A stretch of 64,000 bases of DNA from Streptomyces violaceoruber (GCF_033406955.1 NZ_CP137734.1:7068001-7132000); one strand, 5' to 3'. Positions 8,299-17,262 are shown, numbered from the stretch's first letter. Notes: generated by a model from the letters alone, not told the origin. A program made the numbers and translations.

Positions 8299-9066
8299 TC
8301 AGACGCGTCGGCGGCGCCTGATCACGTAGCCGGTCGCGAGCACGGCGCCGGTGACGAAGCTCAGGCCGATGCCGATGTCCCAGTCGCTGGGACCGGTGCC
8401 CGACGCGCCGCCGAGGCCGCCCTGTGTGCCGAGCGTCGGCGTCACGGCGGGGGAGGCCGCGGGTGCCGGCGTGGTGACGACCGGGGCCGGGGCCGTGGTG
8501 GCCGGACGCGGCATGGAGGTGGCGGAGATCGTCGGGAGCTGGTCCCGGCCCGGACGGGCAGCGCCGCCCGCGCCGTCGTCCGCCTCCCGGGCCTCCCGGA
8601 TCCCGCCCTGGTCGAACGGACCCCGGCCGGCGGAGTGCGACTGACCGGGCCGGTCCTGGTCGGGGCGGCCCCCGTCGAGGCGGCCCTCGTCGGGCCGGCT
8701 CTGGCCCGGCCCGCCTCCGTCGGGGCCGTTCTCGTCCGGCCGGGCCTGGCCCGGTCCGCTTCCGTCGGGCAGACCTCCGTCGAGGCGCCCGTCGCCGGCT
8801 CCGCCCGCATCGAGCCGGCCGTCCTCGGTCCGGCCCGCGTCCGGTGGGGCCTCGGCGGACGGGTCTTCGTACTCCGAGTCCGGGCAGAGCGGGTCCGGGC
8901 TGCCCGGATCCTCCTCCAGCCCGATCGTCACCGCTTCCTGGTAGGTGAAGCTCCGGCAGTCCGGCTCCAGGCTCGCGTTGAGGTCCTGGGCGGGTGCGGG
9001 GTCGGCCAGCGGCACGATCGCGGCGATCGCGACTGCTATGCCTGCTGCACCGGTTCGACGGCGCAT
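8299..9066 (-). CDS. Secreted, membrane-anchored low-complexity protein
   Basis: 255 residues. An N-terminal signal peptide (MRRRTGAAG, hydrophobic stretch, cleavage near APAQ) is followed by a short region with two cysteines (EPDCRSFTYQEAV, DPLCPDSEY). A central Gly/Asp/Arg/Pro-rich repeat region (about 75-160), a Pro/Thr/Ala-rich spacer, and a C-terminal transmembrane helix (about 228-248) with RRRRRV complete it. The tail GTQGGLGG before the helix resembles membrane-anchored surface proteins of Streptomyces; there is no LPXTG. Strong ribosome site GGAAAGGAGG before ATG. Function unknown. Confidence 0.65.
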   Translation of the reverse strand: MRRRTGAAGIAVAIAAIVPLADPAPAQDLNASLEPDCRSFTYQEAVTIGLEEDPGSPDPLCPDSEYEDPSAEAPPDAGRTEDGRLDAGGAGDGRLDGGLPDGSGPGQARPDENGPDGGGPGQSRPDEGRLDGGRPDQDRPGQSHSAGRGPFDQGGIREAREADDGAGGAARPGRDQLPTISATSMPRPATTAPAPVVTTPAPAASPAVTPTLGTQGGLGGASGTGPSDWDIGIGLSFVTGAVLATGYVIRRRRRV

Positions 9067-9203
9067 GGACGCCTCCTTTCCGGCCACGGGTGGCTCGCGC
9101 TTCGACGCTAGGGGCCGGGCGGCCGGGCGGCCCGCAGCGCTGGGCCGATCGGGCGACCGAGGGGAACGGCGCGGGGCGGGGACCAGGTAATGGATCACAC
9201 CGG

Positions 9204-9244
9204 CCCGGTGTCCCGTTGACACCGGGTGCCAGGGCTTCTAGCGT
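9204..9244 (+). promoter_or_regulatory. SigHrdB-like promoter with overlapping palindrome, upstream of fabG
   Basis: TTGACA at 9216-9221 and TAGCGT at 9239-9244 are separated by 17 bases, a good vegetative Streptomyces promoter pointing at the reductase gene at 9332. A 9-bp inverted repeat (9204-9212 / 9218-9226) overlaps the -35 box and could be an operator. Further downstream, AAGCGGTCGCT at 9264-9274 has AGCG/CGCT arms of the type used by TetR regulators. Confidence 0.6.
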
Positions 9245-9331
9245 CACGTCTGCGGAAGGTACTAAGCGGTCGCTCACCGCAGGGCGCACGCTCCGCACGG
9301 GCCGCATCCCCAGGACGAGGAGAAGCAGCGA

Positions 9332-10093
9332 ATGTCCACCACTGAGCAGCGGGTCGCCGTAGTCACCGGAGCCGCGCGCGGCATCGGCGCCGCCACCGCC
9401 GTACGACTGGCCGCCGAGGGCCGCGCCGTCGCCGTCATCGACCTCGACGAGGCCGCCTGCAAGGACACCGTGGAGAAGATCACCGCGGCCGGCGGCAAGG
9501 CGATCGCGGTCGGCTGCGACGTCTCCGACGAGGCACAGGTCGAGGCGGCCGTCGCGCGCATCGCCGAGGAGCTGGGCGCGCCGACGATCCTCGTCAACAA
9601 CGCGGGCGTGCTGCGCGACAACCTCCTGTTCAAGATGAGCGTCTCCGACTGGGACACCGTCATGAACGTGCACCTGCGCGGCGCCTTCCTGATGACGAAG
9701 GCCTGCCAGAAGCACATGGTGGACGCCAAGTTCGGCCGTGTCGTCAACCTGTCCTCCTCCTCCGCCCTCGGCAACCGCGGCCAGGTCAACTACTCCGCCG
9801 CCAAGGCCGGTCTCCAGGGCTTCACCAAGACCCTCGCCAAGGAGCTGGGCAAGTTCGGCGTGACCGCCAACGCCGTCGCCCCCGGCTTCATCGCCACCGA
9901 GATGACGAAGGCCACCGCCGACCGCGTCGGCATGGGCTTCGACGACTTCAAGGCCGCCGCCGCCACCCAGATCCCGGTCGCGCGCGTGGGTGAGCCCGAC
10001 GACATCGCCAACGCCATCGCCTTCTTCACCGGCGAGGCCGCCGGCTTCGTCTCCGGCCAGGTCCTGTACGTGGCCGGCGGACCGCTCGACTAG
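9332..10093 (+). CDS. fabG: 3-oxoacyl-ACP reductase-type SDR (FabG)
   Basis: 253 residues, usual FabG length. The cofactor motif TGAARGIG is near the start, NNAGV near residue 90, and the catalytic Ser/Tyr/Lys set is present (SSSSALGN, then YSAAKAG). The end VLYVAGGPLD is a normal SDR C-terminus. It reduces 3-oxoacyl thioesters or related ketones with NADPH; the exact substrate is not shown. GAGGAG precedes the ATG. A second SDR gene follows after 43 bases on the same strand, and a strong terminator closes the pair, indicating a two-gene operon. Confidence 0.85.
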   Translation: MSTTEQRVAVVTGAARGIGAATAVRLAAEGRAVAVIDLDEAACKDTVEKITAAGGKAIAVGCDVSDEAQVEAAVARIAEELGAPTILVNNAGVLRDNLLFKMSVSDWDTVMNVHLRGAFLMTKACQKHMVDAKFGRVVNLSSSSALGNRGQVNYSAAKAGLQGFTKTLAKELGKFGVTANAVAPGFIATEMTKATADRVGMGFDDFKAAAATQIPVARVGEPDDIANAIAFFTGEAAGFVSGQVLYVAGGPLD

Positions 10094-10136
10094 GGAAGAC
10101 GGAACACGGAGACCAGGAACGGTTGGGAACACTGAC

Positions 10137-10898
10137 ATGACTGAACTGCCCGAGCCCTCCGGCAAGGTCGCGCTCGTCACCGGCGCGAGCCGCGGCATCG
10201 GCTACGGCGTCGCCGAGGCACTCGTCGCGCGCGGCGACCGGGTCTGCATCACCGGCCGCAACGAGGACGCGCTGAAGGAGGCCGTCGACCGGCTCGGCCC
10301 CGACCGGGTCATCGGCGTCGCCGGCAAGGCGCACGACGAGGCCCACCAGGCCGTCGCCGTCGAGCGCGTGATGGAGGCCTTCGGCCGCGTCGACTTCCTG
10401 GTCAACAACGCCGGTACCAACCCGGTGTTCGGCCCGATCGCCGACCTCGACCTGAACGTGGCGCGCAAGGTCTTCGAGACCAACGTGATCTCGGCGCTCG
10501 GCTTCGCCCAGCGCACGTGGCACGCCTGGCAGAAGGACAACGGCGGCGCGATCGTCAACATCGCCTCCGTCGCGGGCCTCTCACCCTCGCCCTTCATCGC
10601 CGCGTACGGCGTCAGCAAGGCCGCGCTGATCAACCTCACCGCGCAGCTGGCGCACGAGTTCGCCCCCCGGGTGCGGGTCAACGCGATCGCCCCGGCGGTC
10701 GTGAAGACCAAGTTCGCCGCCGCCCTGTACGAGGGGCGTGAGGAGGAGGCCGCCGCGGGCTACCCGCTGGGCCGGCTCGGCGTGCCCTCCGACATCGGGG
10801 GCGCCGCCGAGTTCCTCACCTCGGAGCAGTCCGCCTGGGTCACGGGTCAGACGCTCGTCGTCGACGGCGGCATCTTCCTGAACGCCGGCGTGGCCTGA
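10137..10898 (+). CDS. SDR family oxidoreductase (FabG-like)
   Basis: 253 residues. TGASRGIG is the nucleotide-binding motif, NNAGTNP follows, and the catalytic residues occur in NIASVAGLS and YGVSKAAL. The C-terminal WVTGQTLVVDGG is typical. It shares the operon with fabG at 9332 but is only moderately similar, so it probably acts on a different substrate of the same pathway. Substrate unknown; the pairing with FabG suggests fatty acid or polyhydroxyalkanoate-type chemistry (inference). Confidence 0.8.
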   Translation: MTELPEPSGKVALVTGASRGIGYGVAEALVARGDRVCITGRNEDALKEAVDRLGPDRVIGVAGKAHDEAHQAVAVERVMEAFGRVDFLVNNAGTNPVFGPIADLDLNVARKVFETNVISALGFAQRTWHAWQKDNGGAIVNIASVAGLSPSPFIAAYGVSKAALINLTAQLAHEFAPRVRVNAIAPAVVKTKFAAALYEGREEEAAAGYPLGRLGVPSDIGGAAEFLTSEQSAWVTGQTLVVDGGIFLNAGVA

Positions 10899-10930
10899 TC
10901 TCGCCCACGAGGACCCCTCAAGATCGCCCC

Positions 10931-10970
10931 CGGACACGGGCGCCGTTGACGAAAACGGCGCCCGTGTCCG
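10931..10970. terminator. Rho-independent-type terminator after the SDR operon
   Basis: A perfect 17-bp stem (10931-10947 with 10954-10970) with a 6-base loop lies 33 bases after the second SDR stop. It is the strongest hairpin noticed in the window. Confidence 0.9.
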
Positions 10971-10990
10971 CGTATCGGAACCCGGTGCAC

Positions 10991-11008
10991 GATGACAACG
11001 TAGTCATC
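10991..11008. promoter_or_regulatory. Palindrome upstream of the binding-protein gene
   Basis: GATGAC and GTCATC arms surround an ACGT core, giving an 18-bp near-perfect palindrome about 100 bases before the lipoprotein start. It lies beyond the terminator of the previous operon, so it belongs to the promoter region of the downstream gene. A binding protein cannot be named. Confidence 0.45.
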
Positions 11009-11106
11009 GCCAAATGATCAAAACCCCTGTTCAGAAGGGGGTTCAGGGGGCGTGGCGCTGCGGTATGGTCTGCCGACCTTGGTACGGCGGATCGAGGAGC
11101 GTGCGC

Positions 11107-12693
11107 GTGTTCAACCGGAAGCGGGGCCTGCGGCGGGTCGCGGCCATCGTGTCCATATCGGCACTGGTCACCGGATGCGGCATCCTGTCCTCCGACGGTC
11201 CGGAGGACGAGGAGCCGATCGTCGTCGGGACGACCAGCGCCCCCAGCACCCTCGATCCGGCCGCTTCCTGGGACGGCTCGTGGGAGCTGTTCCGGAACAT
11301 CTACCAGACGCTGCTCAGTTACCCGAGCGGTGCCACCGCGCCGCAGCCCGACGCCGCCGAGCAGTGCGCGTTCACCGACACCTCGAACCGGGTGTACCGC
11401 TGCGAGCTGCGCGAGGGCCTGACCTTCTCCAACGGCGACGCCCTCGACGCCCGGGCCGTCAAGTACTCGATCGACCGGATCAAGGACATCGACGTCAACG
11501 GTGGACCGGCCGGCCTGCTCGGCAGCCTCGAACGGGTCCAGGCGCCCAGCGAACGCGAGGTCGTCTTCCACCTCAACAAGCCCGACGCCACCTTCCCGTT
11601 CGTGCTCGCCACGCCCGCCATGTCGATCGTCGCCCCCGGCGACTACCCCGCGGACGCCCTGCGGGAGGGCAGCGGCGTCGTGGGCTCGGGCCCGTACACA
11701 CTCAAGTCCTACGAGGACGGCGAGCGGGCCGAACTCGTGCGCAACGACCGCTACAAGGGCTTCGCCGAACGGCAGAACAAGGCCGTGACCGTCCGCTACT
11801 TCAAGGACTCCGCCGGCATGGTGAAGGCGCTGCGCGACGGAGACATCCAGGTGACCTACCGGGGCCTCGCGGCCGACGACGTCATCACCCTCCAGGGCAA
11901 GGAGGGCAAGGAGGAGGGCCTCCAGCTGGTCGAGGGCACCGGTACGGAGATCAGCTACCTCGTCTTCAACCCCGAGGACCCGTGGGCGGGGCGCAAGGAA
12001 GTGCGCCAGGCCGTAGCGCAGGTGATCGACCGGACGGTGATCGCCCACAAGATCTACCAGGACACCGTCGACCCGCTGTACTCGATGGTCCCCAAGGGCC
12101 TCACCGGTCACACCACGGGCTTCTTCGACGACTACGGCGACCCCAGCATCCCCAAGGCCCGCGAGATCCTCCGGGACGCCGACATCACCGAGCCGGTCCC
12201 GCTCACCCTCTGGTACACCACCGACCGCTACGGCTCCGAGACGGCCAAGGAGTTCGAGGAGATCAAGCGGCAGCTCGACGCCTCCGGGCTGTTCGACGTC
12301 ACCCTCAAGAGCCGTCCCTGGAAGACGTACGTCGCCGGATACCAGAAGGGCGAGTACCCGGTGTTCGGACGTGGCTGGTCCCCGGACTTCCCGGACGCGG
12401 AGAACTTCATCGCGCCCTTCGTCGGGGAGCAGAACGCGCTCGGCACGCCGTACCTCACCCCGAAGATCACCGGCGACCTGCTGCCGCGCTCCCGCCGGGA
12501 GAGCGACCGCGCCAACGTGGAGCGGGAGTTCGAGCAGGCGCAGCAGATCATGGTGAACGACGCGCGGCTGCTGCCGCTGTGGCAGGGCAAGCAGTACGTG
12601 GCCGCCAGCACGGACATCTCGGGCGCGGAGCAGGCCCTGGACCCGTCGACGATCATGATGATGTGGCAGCTCCAGCGGAAGACGAGCTGGTAG
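11107..12693 (+). CDS. ABC transporter substrate-binding lipoprotein, peptide/nickel type (SBP_bac_5)
   Basis: 528 residues. The signal peptide ends in the lipobox LVTGC, so the protein is lipid-anchored outside the membrane. Typical family segments are WDGSWELFRNIYQTL, LREGLTFSNGDALDARAV and GSGPYTLKSYEDGE, with ARLLPLWQGKQY near the end. It should capture peptides or similar solutes for uptake. No permease or ATPase gene is adjacent, so it is an orphan component here. GTG 11107 was chosen because GAGGAG at 11094-11099 gives 7-base spacing; GTG 11101 would be too close. Confidence 0.85.
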   Translation: MFNRKRGLRRVAAIVSISALVTGCGILSSDGPEDEEPIVVGTTSAPSTLDPAASWDGSWELFRNIYQTLLSYPSGATAPQPDAAEQCAFTDTSNRVYRCELREGLTFSNGDALDARAVKYSIDRIKDIDVNGGPAGLLGSLERVQAPSEREVVFHLNKPDATFPFVLATPAMSIVAPGDYPADALREGSGVVGSGPYTLKSYEDGERAELVRNDRYKGFAERQNKAVTVRYFKDSAGMVKALRDGDIQVTYRGLAADDVITLQGKEGKEEGLQLVEGTGTEISYLVFNPEDPWAGRKEVRQAVAQVIDRTVIAHKIYQDTVDPLYSMVPKGLTGHTTGFFDDYGDPSIPKAREILRDADITEPVPLTLWYTTDRYGSETAKEFEEIKRQLDASGLFDVTLKSRPWKTYVAGYQKGEYPVFGRGWSPDFPDAENFIAPFVGEQNALGTPYLTPKITGDLLPRSRRESDRANVEREFEQAQQIMVNDARLLPLWQGKQYVAASTDISGAEQALDPSTIMMMWQLQRKTSW

Positions 12694-12766
12694 CCGCTCC
12701 CGTTGTCAGTGGTCGGCGGTAGGTTCTTGGTCACTGGAAGCCACCGCACACCGTAAGGAAGTTGAC

Positions 12767-13450
12767 GTGACCGACATCGCCATGCTGCCCGAATCCTGGC
12801 GCGAGGTGCTGGGCGGCGAGCTGCAGCAGCCCTACTTCAAGGAGCTGATGGAGTTCGTCGAGGAGGAGCGGGCGAACGGCCCCGTCTACCCGCCGCGCGA
12901 GGAGGTCTTCGCCGCGCTGGACGCCACGCCGTTCGACCGGGTGAAGGTGCTGGTCCTCGGCCAGGACCCGTACCACGGCGAGGGCCAGGGGCACGGGCTG
13001 TGCTTCTCGGTCCGGCCGGGGGTGAAGGTCCCGCCGTCCCTGCGGAACATCTACAAGGAGATGCACGCGGAGCTGGACACCCCGATCCCGGACAACGGCT
13101 ATCTGATGCCGTGGGCGGAGCAGGGCGTCCTGCTGCTCAACGCGGTGCTCACGGTCCGGGTCGGCGAGGCGAACTCGCACAAGTCCCGCGGCTGGGAGCT
13201 GTTCACCGACGCGGTGATCCGCGCGGTGGCCGCCCGGACCGACCCCGCGGTGTTCGTGCTGTGGGGCAACTACGCGCAGAAGAAGCTGCCGCTGATCGAC
13301 GAGGCGCGGCACGTCGTGGTCAAGGGCGCGCACCCCTCGCCGCTGTCCGCGAAGAAGTTCTTCGGCTCCCGCCCCTTCACGCAGATCAACGAGGCGGTCG
13401 CCGGGCAGGGCCACGAGCCGATCGACTGGACCATTCCGAACCTGGGCTGA
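12767..13450 (+). CDS. ung: Uracil-DNA glycosylase, family 1
   Basis: 227 residues, standard length. The water-activating motif GQDPYHGEGQ (catalytic Asp), the uracil-pocket segment LLLNAVLTVR and the DNA-intercalation motif HPSPLSAKKFF are all intact. It removes uracil from DNA as the first step of base excision repair. GTG start with AAGGAA upstream. Streptomyces often carry two ung paralogues; this window shows one. The gene stands alone. Confidence 0.95.
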   Translation: MTDIAMLPESWREVLGGELQQPYFKELMEFVEEERANGPVYPPREEVFAALDATPFDRVKVLVLGQDPYHGEGQGHGLCFSVRPGVKVPPSLRNIYKEMHAELDTPIPDNGYLMPWAEQGVLLLNAVLTVRVGEANSHKSRGWELFTDAVIRAVAARTDPAVFVLWGNYAQKKLPLIDEARHVVVKGAHPSPLSAKKFFGSRPFTQINEAVAGQGHEPIDWTIPNLG

Positions 13451-13576
13451 GCCGGCCCGGCGCTCGGGCCGGTCCGTCACCGGCCGGCCCGCGCACACCC
13501 CGGTGCCGCCTGACCGGGAAAGCGGGCGCGTGCGGTTAGCGTCGTCGGGACACCCGACGAGGGCACGGAGGACGCG

Positions 13577-14128
13577 GTGGCGAAGGGACAGGAGCAGGCG
13601 GCGCCGGATGCCGTGCTGACGCGGATCGGCCAGGTCGCCATGCTGCACCACGCGGGCGACCGCGAGGAGGCCCGGCACCGCTTCCTCGCCCTGTGGGCGG
13701 AGATCGGCGAGCACGGCGACGCCCTGCACCGCTGCACGCTGGCCCACTACCTGGCCGACACCCAGGACGACCCGCAGGAGGAACTGGCCTGGGACCTGCG
13801 GGCGTTGTCGGCCGCCGAGGAACTGACGGGGGACCCGTCCGCCGGCCGGGGCGAGGGTACGCCCGCCGCCCGCGCCCTCTACCCCTCGCTCCACCTGAAC
13901 CTGGCCGCCGACTACGACCGGCTCGGTCACCGCGAGGCGGCCCGGCTGCACCTGAGACACGCCCGTGCCGCCGCCGAGACCCTCGCCCCCGGGCGCTACG
14001 GGGAGGGCGTACGCGCCTCGATCGACCGGCTGGAGCTGCGTCTGGACGGCGCCGGCCGGGGCGCCGACGGGTCCGGCCGTCCCGACGGCCCCCAGGGGCG
14101 GGGCCGACCGCCGCGGCAGCGGCCCTAG
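13577..14128 (+). CDS. TPR-like cytosolic protein of unknown function
   Basis: 183 residues from GTG 13577 with GGAGG upstream. Helical segments such as VAMLHHAGDREEARHRFL, LHRCTLAHYLADT and LYPSLHLNLAADYDRLGH are spaced like tetratricopeptide repeats, followed by a basic disordered Gly/Arg/Pro tail from about residue 155. Proteins of this kind are widespread in Streptomyces without assigned function. It faces the lipoprotein gene convergently. Confidence 0.6.
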   Translation: MAKGQEQAAPDAVLTRIGQVAMLHHAGDREEARHRFLALWAEIGEHGDALHRCTLAHYLADTQDDPQEELAWDLRALSAAEELTGDPSAGRGEGTPAARALYPSLHLNLAADYDRLGHREAARLHLRHARAAAETLAPGRYGEGVRASIDRLELRLDGAGRGADGSGRPDGPQGRGRPPRQRP

Positions 14129-14170
14129 GTCCGGCCCGGCGCCCGGCCGGTCACCGTGGCACGGCTGGGT

Positions 14171-14677
14171 TCAGTGGCCGTACGCGTGCTCGCAGATGCG
14201 GGCCTCGGGGCTGCCCGGCCGCCAGCCGCCGTACTGCTTGCCGAGGGAGCACACGTCCGCCTTCCCGCCGGTGCCAGCGCCGGTCCCGCCGGGCAGTTCG
14301 GGCACCCGCGGCCGGTGGGTCGCGGGCGCACGGGTGGGCTCGGGAGCCGCCGGAGCGGCGGGCCGCCGCTCGGTGGCACCGGCGGCCGGGAGCCGGTGCC
14401 GCGCGGGCGGGGGCGCCGGGGCCTTCGTCCGGCGGGGTTCTCCGGTGGCGTGTTCCGGGGTCGGGGAGGGCCCGATCATCTCCAGCGCCTCCCGCGCCGG
14501 GGCCTGCACCACCCGCGGCTCGGCCGGGCCGTCCGGACGTGGCGCGGACGAGCGGGCGCCGACCGCGGACGGGTCGGCCGCGGCCGGGCCCCGGACCGTC
14601 GTACAGCCGGTCAGGGCCGAGACAGCCACGGTCACGAGAAGCGTTGCGGTGGTCGTCGTTCGATGCACCCGCGCCAC
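14171..14677 (-). CDS. Small proline-rich lipoprotein
   Basis: About 168 residues from GTG 14677; GTG 14668 is equally possible because neither has a clear ribosome site. The signal peptide ends in ALTGC, a lipobox. A long Ala/Pro/Arg-rich disordered region follows, then a short conserved-looking end, VCSLGKQYGGW with ICEHAYGH, containing two cysteines that could form a disulfide. This C-terminal motif is the likely functional part. Function unknown. Confidence 0.6.
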   Translation of the reverse strand: MARVHRTTTTATLLVTVAVSALTGCTTVRGPAAADPSAVGARSSAPRPDGPAEPRVVQAPAREALEMIGPSPTPEHATGEPRRTKAPAPPPARHRLPAAGATERRPAAPAAPEPTRAPATHRPRVPELPGGTGAGTGGKADVCSLGKQYGGWRPGSPEARICEHAYGH

Positions 14678-14780
14678 TCTGCTGGTTCGGGCGTCACGAC
14701 CGGCGCCGGACAAGCGCAGGTTGCCCCGCACGGGTGATCTCCGCCCCCGTACGGAGTCCCGTGGGCGACCCGGGGTGACG

Positions 14781-15293
14781 TCAGTCGCCCGTGGCGCCGT
14801 CCAGGCGTTCGCGGATCAGGTCCGCGTGCCCGTTGTGACGCGCGTACTCCTCGATCATGTGGGTGTGGATCCAGCGCAGGGTGTAGCGCTCGCCGGTGCG
14901 CAGGTGCTTGCCCCGGGTCGGTGCGTCCAGGGGGACGCCGGCCGCGTTGCGGCGGGCCGCCTCGATCTCGGCCTGCCAGGTGGCGCGGGCCTCGGCGAAG
15001 GTGTCCGCCCCGGTGAGCCGGAACTCGCCGTCCGGGTCCTCGTCGGAGTAGTAGATCGGGCCCGCGTCCTCCGCCGCCAGCACCCTGCGGTACCAGCTGC
15101 GCTCCACCTCCGCCATGTGCCGGACGAGTCCCATCAGGGACAACGTCGACGGTGCGACGGCGGCCGTCCGCAACTGCTCGTCGGTGAGTCCCTCGCACTT
15201 CCAGGCGAGGGTCTGCCGGTGGTATTCGAGCCAGCCCTCCAGCATGGTGCGTTCGTCGGCGTCGACGGCGGGTTCGTGGCGTTCGGTCGTCAT
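14781..15293 (-). CDS. DinB family protein (DUF664)
   Basis: 170 residues. The family's three metal-coordinating histidines can be seen in EYHRQTLAWK, GLVRHMAEVE and IHTHMIEEYARHNGH. DinB-fold proteins include thiol-dependent S-transferases; in actinobacteria several use mycothiol, but the substrate here is unknown. ATG 15293 has GAGGA 8 bases upstream. It is 43 bases from the TetR regulator on the same strand, downstream in the TetR gene's direction? No: the TetR gene (15336-15956) is upstream, so the two may be co-transcribed. Confidence 0.8.
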   Translation of the reverse strand: MTTERHEPAVDADERTMLEGWLEYHRQTLAWKCEGLTDEQLRTAAVAPSTLSLMGLVRHMAEVERSWYRRVLAAEDAGPIYYSDEDPDGEFRLTGADTFAEARATWQAEIEAARRNAAGVPLDAPTRGKHLRTGERYTLRWIHTHMIEEYARHNGHADLIRERLDGATGD

Positions 15294-15335
15294 GGCGGCA
15301 TCCTCGCTCAGAACGGCGGGTCCCACCAGGAGTTT

Positions 15336-15956
15336 TCAGCTGTCCGGCACGCTGCCCAGCATCCCCGCGAGGAGTTCCCGCAGCCCCGACCGCACCTCTT
15401 CGAGGCCCGGCACCTCGGCGTGGAAGGTCCCGGCCACGCAACTGAACATCAGGCCGTCCGCCCAGGCGACCAGCGTCAGGACGTGGCGGGCCGGGTCGGC
15501 GGAGCCCATCGCGGTGACGAGGGCGCCCAGTTGCTCCCGGAATCGGGCGCCCGCGGCGTCGAAGTGCGCCCGCAGCTCCGGGCGGCGCGTGGCCTCCAGC
15601 GCCAGTTCGTACCGGGCCAGCGTCAGCGCCCGGTTACGGGTCAGCGCCCGGTGTGTCGCCAGCGCCAGCGCGTCCACCAGGGCGTCCAGGCCGGCCCGCG
15701 GGTCCGGCATCTCGTGCAGCGCCAGCACCCGGGCCTCCCGGTCGGCCAGCCGCCGCACCGCCAGCTCCAGCAGCGCCTGCCGGGTCCGCGCGACGTTGGA
15801 GGTGGAGCCCTGGGGGAGCCCCGCCGTCTCGTCGACCGCCCGGTGCGTGAGCCCGCGCATCCCGCGGTCCGCCAGCAGGGTCAGAGCCGCGTCGGCGACC
15901 AGGCCGGCCCGGGAGGCGCCCGCCGAGGGGCCGGAGGGTGCGGTGTGTGCGGACAT
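15336..15956 (-). CDS. TetR-family transcriptional repressor
   Basis: 206 residues. The N-terminal HTH (LVADAALTLLADRGMRGLTH, then VDETAGLPQGSTSN) is a normal TetR DNA-binding domain, and the C-terminal helices form the ligand pocket. It diverges from a FAD monooxygenase gene; the 102-base space between the two start codons contains two identical-arm palindromes, a classic arrangement for a repressor that controls itself and its neighbour. The ribosome site before ATG is weak. Confidence 0.85.
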   Translation of the reverse strand: MSAHTAPSGPSAGASRAGLVADAALTLLADRGMRGLTHRAVDETAGLPQGSTSNVARTRQALLELAVRRLADREARVLALHEMPDPRAGLDALVDALALATHRALTRNRALTLARYELALEATRRPELRAHFDAAGARFREQLGALVTAMGSADPARHVLTLVAWADGLMFSCVAGTFHAEVPGLEEVRSGLRELLAGMLGSVPDS

Positions 15957-15977
15957 GGAGATCAACCTACCCGTCTC

Positions 15978-16024
15978 ACTACGGCTGTAGTACAGTCGGC
16001 GGCGGGTGCTACTACATCTGTAGT
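15978..16024. promoter_or_regulatory. Paired TetR operators (ACTAC-N4-GTAGT, twice)
   Basis: Two palindromes with the same arms, ACTACGGCTGTAGT at 15978-15991 and ACTACATCTGTAGT at 16011-16024, lie between the divergent TetR and monooxygenase genes. Their centres are 33 bases apart, about three helical turns, which would let two dimers bind the same DNA face. A third overlapping palindrome, CTGTAGTACAG, spans 15985-15995. Confidence 0.7.
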
Positions 16025-16058
16025 GTGCCTCGCGTCGAGGAGAGGGCCGGGGAGAGCC

Positions 16059-17249
16059 ATGACACGTACGAGGAGCGCCGTCGTGATCGGCGGCGGCATC
16101 GGCGGCCTGACCGCGGCGGCCGCCCTGCACCGCAGCGGCCTGCGGGTCACCGTCCTGGAACGGGCCCCCTCGCTCCGGCCGATCGGCGCGGCCATCTCGC
16201 TGTCGCCCAACGCCCTGCGCGCCCTGGACGTGATCGGCCTCGGTGACGAGATCCGCGACCTCGCCGCATGGCAGGGCGACGGCGGACTGCGCACCCCCGG
16301 CGGACGCTGGCTCTCCCGCTCCAGTGCCGAGGCGGCCGCGGCACGCTTCGACGGTCCGCTGGTGCTGCTCCACCGCTCCACCCTCGTCGAACGCCTCGCC
16401 GCGCTGCTGCCGCCAAACGCCGTCCGCACGGCCGCCGACGCGACGGTCGCCGACCCCGGTGACCGCGACCGTCCGGCCAGGGTCCGCACCCCGGAGGGCG
16501 AGCTGGCGGCCGACCTGGTCGTCGCGGCCGACGGCATCCACTCCGTCGTGCGCCGCGCGCTCTTCCCGGACCACCCGGGCCCGGTCTACTCCGGCTTCAC
16601 CACCTGGCGGCTGGTGATCCCCGTCCCCGGCGTGGCATTCGCCTCCCACGAGACCTGGGGCCGGGGCCGCATCTGGGGCACACATCCGCTCAAGGACGGC
16701 CGGGTATACGCCTACGCCGCCGCCGTCGCCCCGGCCGCGGGGCACGCGGCCGACGAGAGGGCCGAACTGCTGCACCGCTACGGCGACTGGCACGACCCGA
16801 TCCCCGCCGTCCTCGCGGCCGCCCGCCCCGAGGACGTCCTGCGCCACGACGTGCACCACATCGCGGAGCCGCTGCCGGCCTACCACCGCGGCCGGGTCGC
16901 CCTCCTCGGGGACGCCGCGCACGCCATGCCGCCCAACCTCGGCCAGGGCGGCAACCAGGCCGTCGAGGACGCGATCGTGCTCGCCCACCACAACCAGGAT
17001 CTCGCCGCCTACACGGCCGCCCGGCTGCCCCGCACGACCGCGATCGCCCGCAAGGCCGTCAAGGTCGCCCGTCTCAACCTGATGCGCAACCGCGCCGGGA
17101 CCGCCGTCCGCGACGCCACGATCCTCGCCCTGTCCAAGGCCGGTCCCGCCCTGCTCCTGCGCGGCTTCGACGGCATCGCCGACTGGCGGCCCCCGCAGCC
17201 CCCGTATGCTTCCCGGCGGACCCAGGTCGGCGAGCACAACGAACGTTAG
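16059..17249 (+). CDS. FAD-dependent aromatic-type monooxygenase
   Basis: 396 residues. The Rossmann motif GGGIGGLTAAAAL opens the protein, the DG motif is LVVAADGIHSVVR, and GDAAHAMPPNLGQGGNQAVEDA is read across the second FAD motif (GDAAH). This is the group A flavoprotein hydroxylase pattern, near salicylate/6-hydroxynicotinate-type enzymes. It uses NAD(P)H and oxygen to hydroxylate a small ring compound. GGGGAG precedes ATG 16059. Likely repressed by the divergent TetR protein, whose ligand may be the substrate (inference). Confidence 0.85.
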   Translation: MTRTRSAVVIGGGIGGLTAAAALHRSGLRVTVLERAPSLRPIGAAISLSPNALRALDVIGLGDEIRDLAAWQGDGGLRTPGGRWLSRSSAEAAAARFDGPLVLLHRSTLVERLAALLPPNAVRTAADATVADPGDRDRPARVRTPEGELAADLVVAADGIHSVVRRALFPDHPGPVYSGFTTWRLVIPVPGVAFASHETWGRGRIWGTHPLKDGRVYAYAAAVAPAAGHAADERAELLHRYGDWHDPIPAVLAAARPEDVLRHDVHHIAEPLPAYHRGRVALLGDAAHAMPPNLGQGGNQAVEDAIVLAHHNQDLAAYTAARLPRTTAIARKAVKVARLNLMRNRAGTAVRDATILALSKAGPALLLRGFDGIADWRPPQPPYASRRTQVGEHNER

Positions 17250-17262
17250 AGGAGCACATCCC

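Noticed and set aside
9332..10898. Start of a polyketide or fatty-acid biosynthetic cluster
   Set aside because: Only two SDR genes are present, with no ketosynthase, acyl carrier or transferase nearby, and a strong terminator follows.
13965..16058. Very long open frame running into the monooxygenase gene
   Set aside because: The frame upstream of the FAD motif is antisense to the lipoprotein, DinB and TetR genes and has shadow composition; the real start is ATG 16059.
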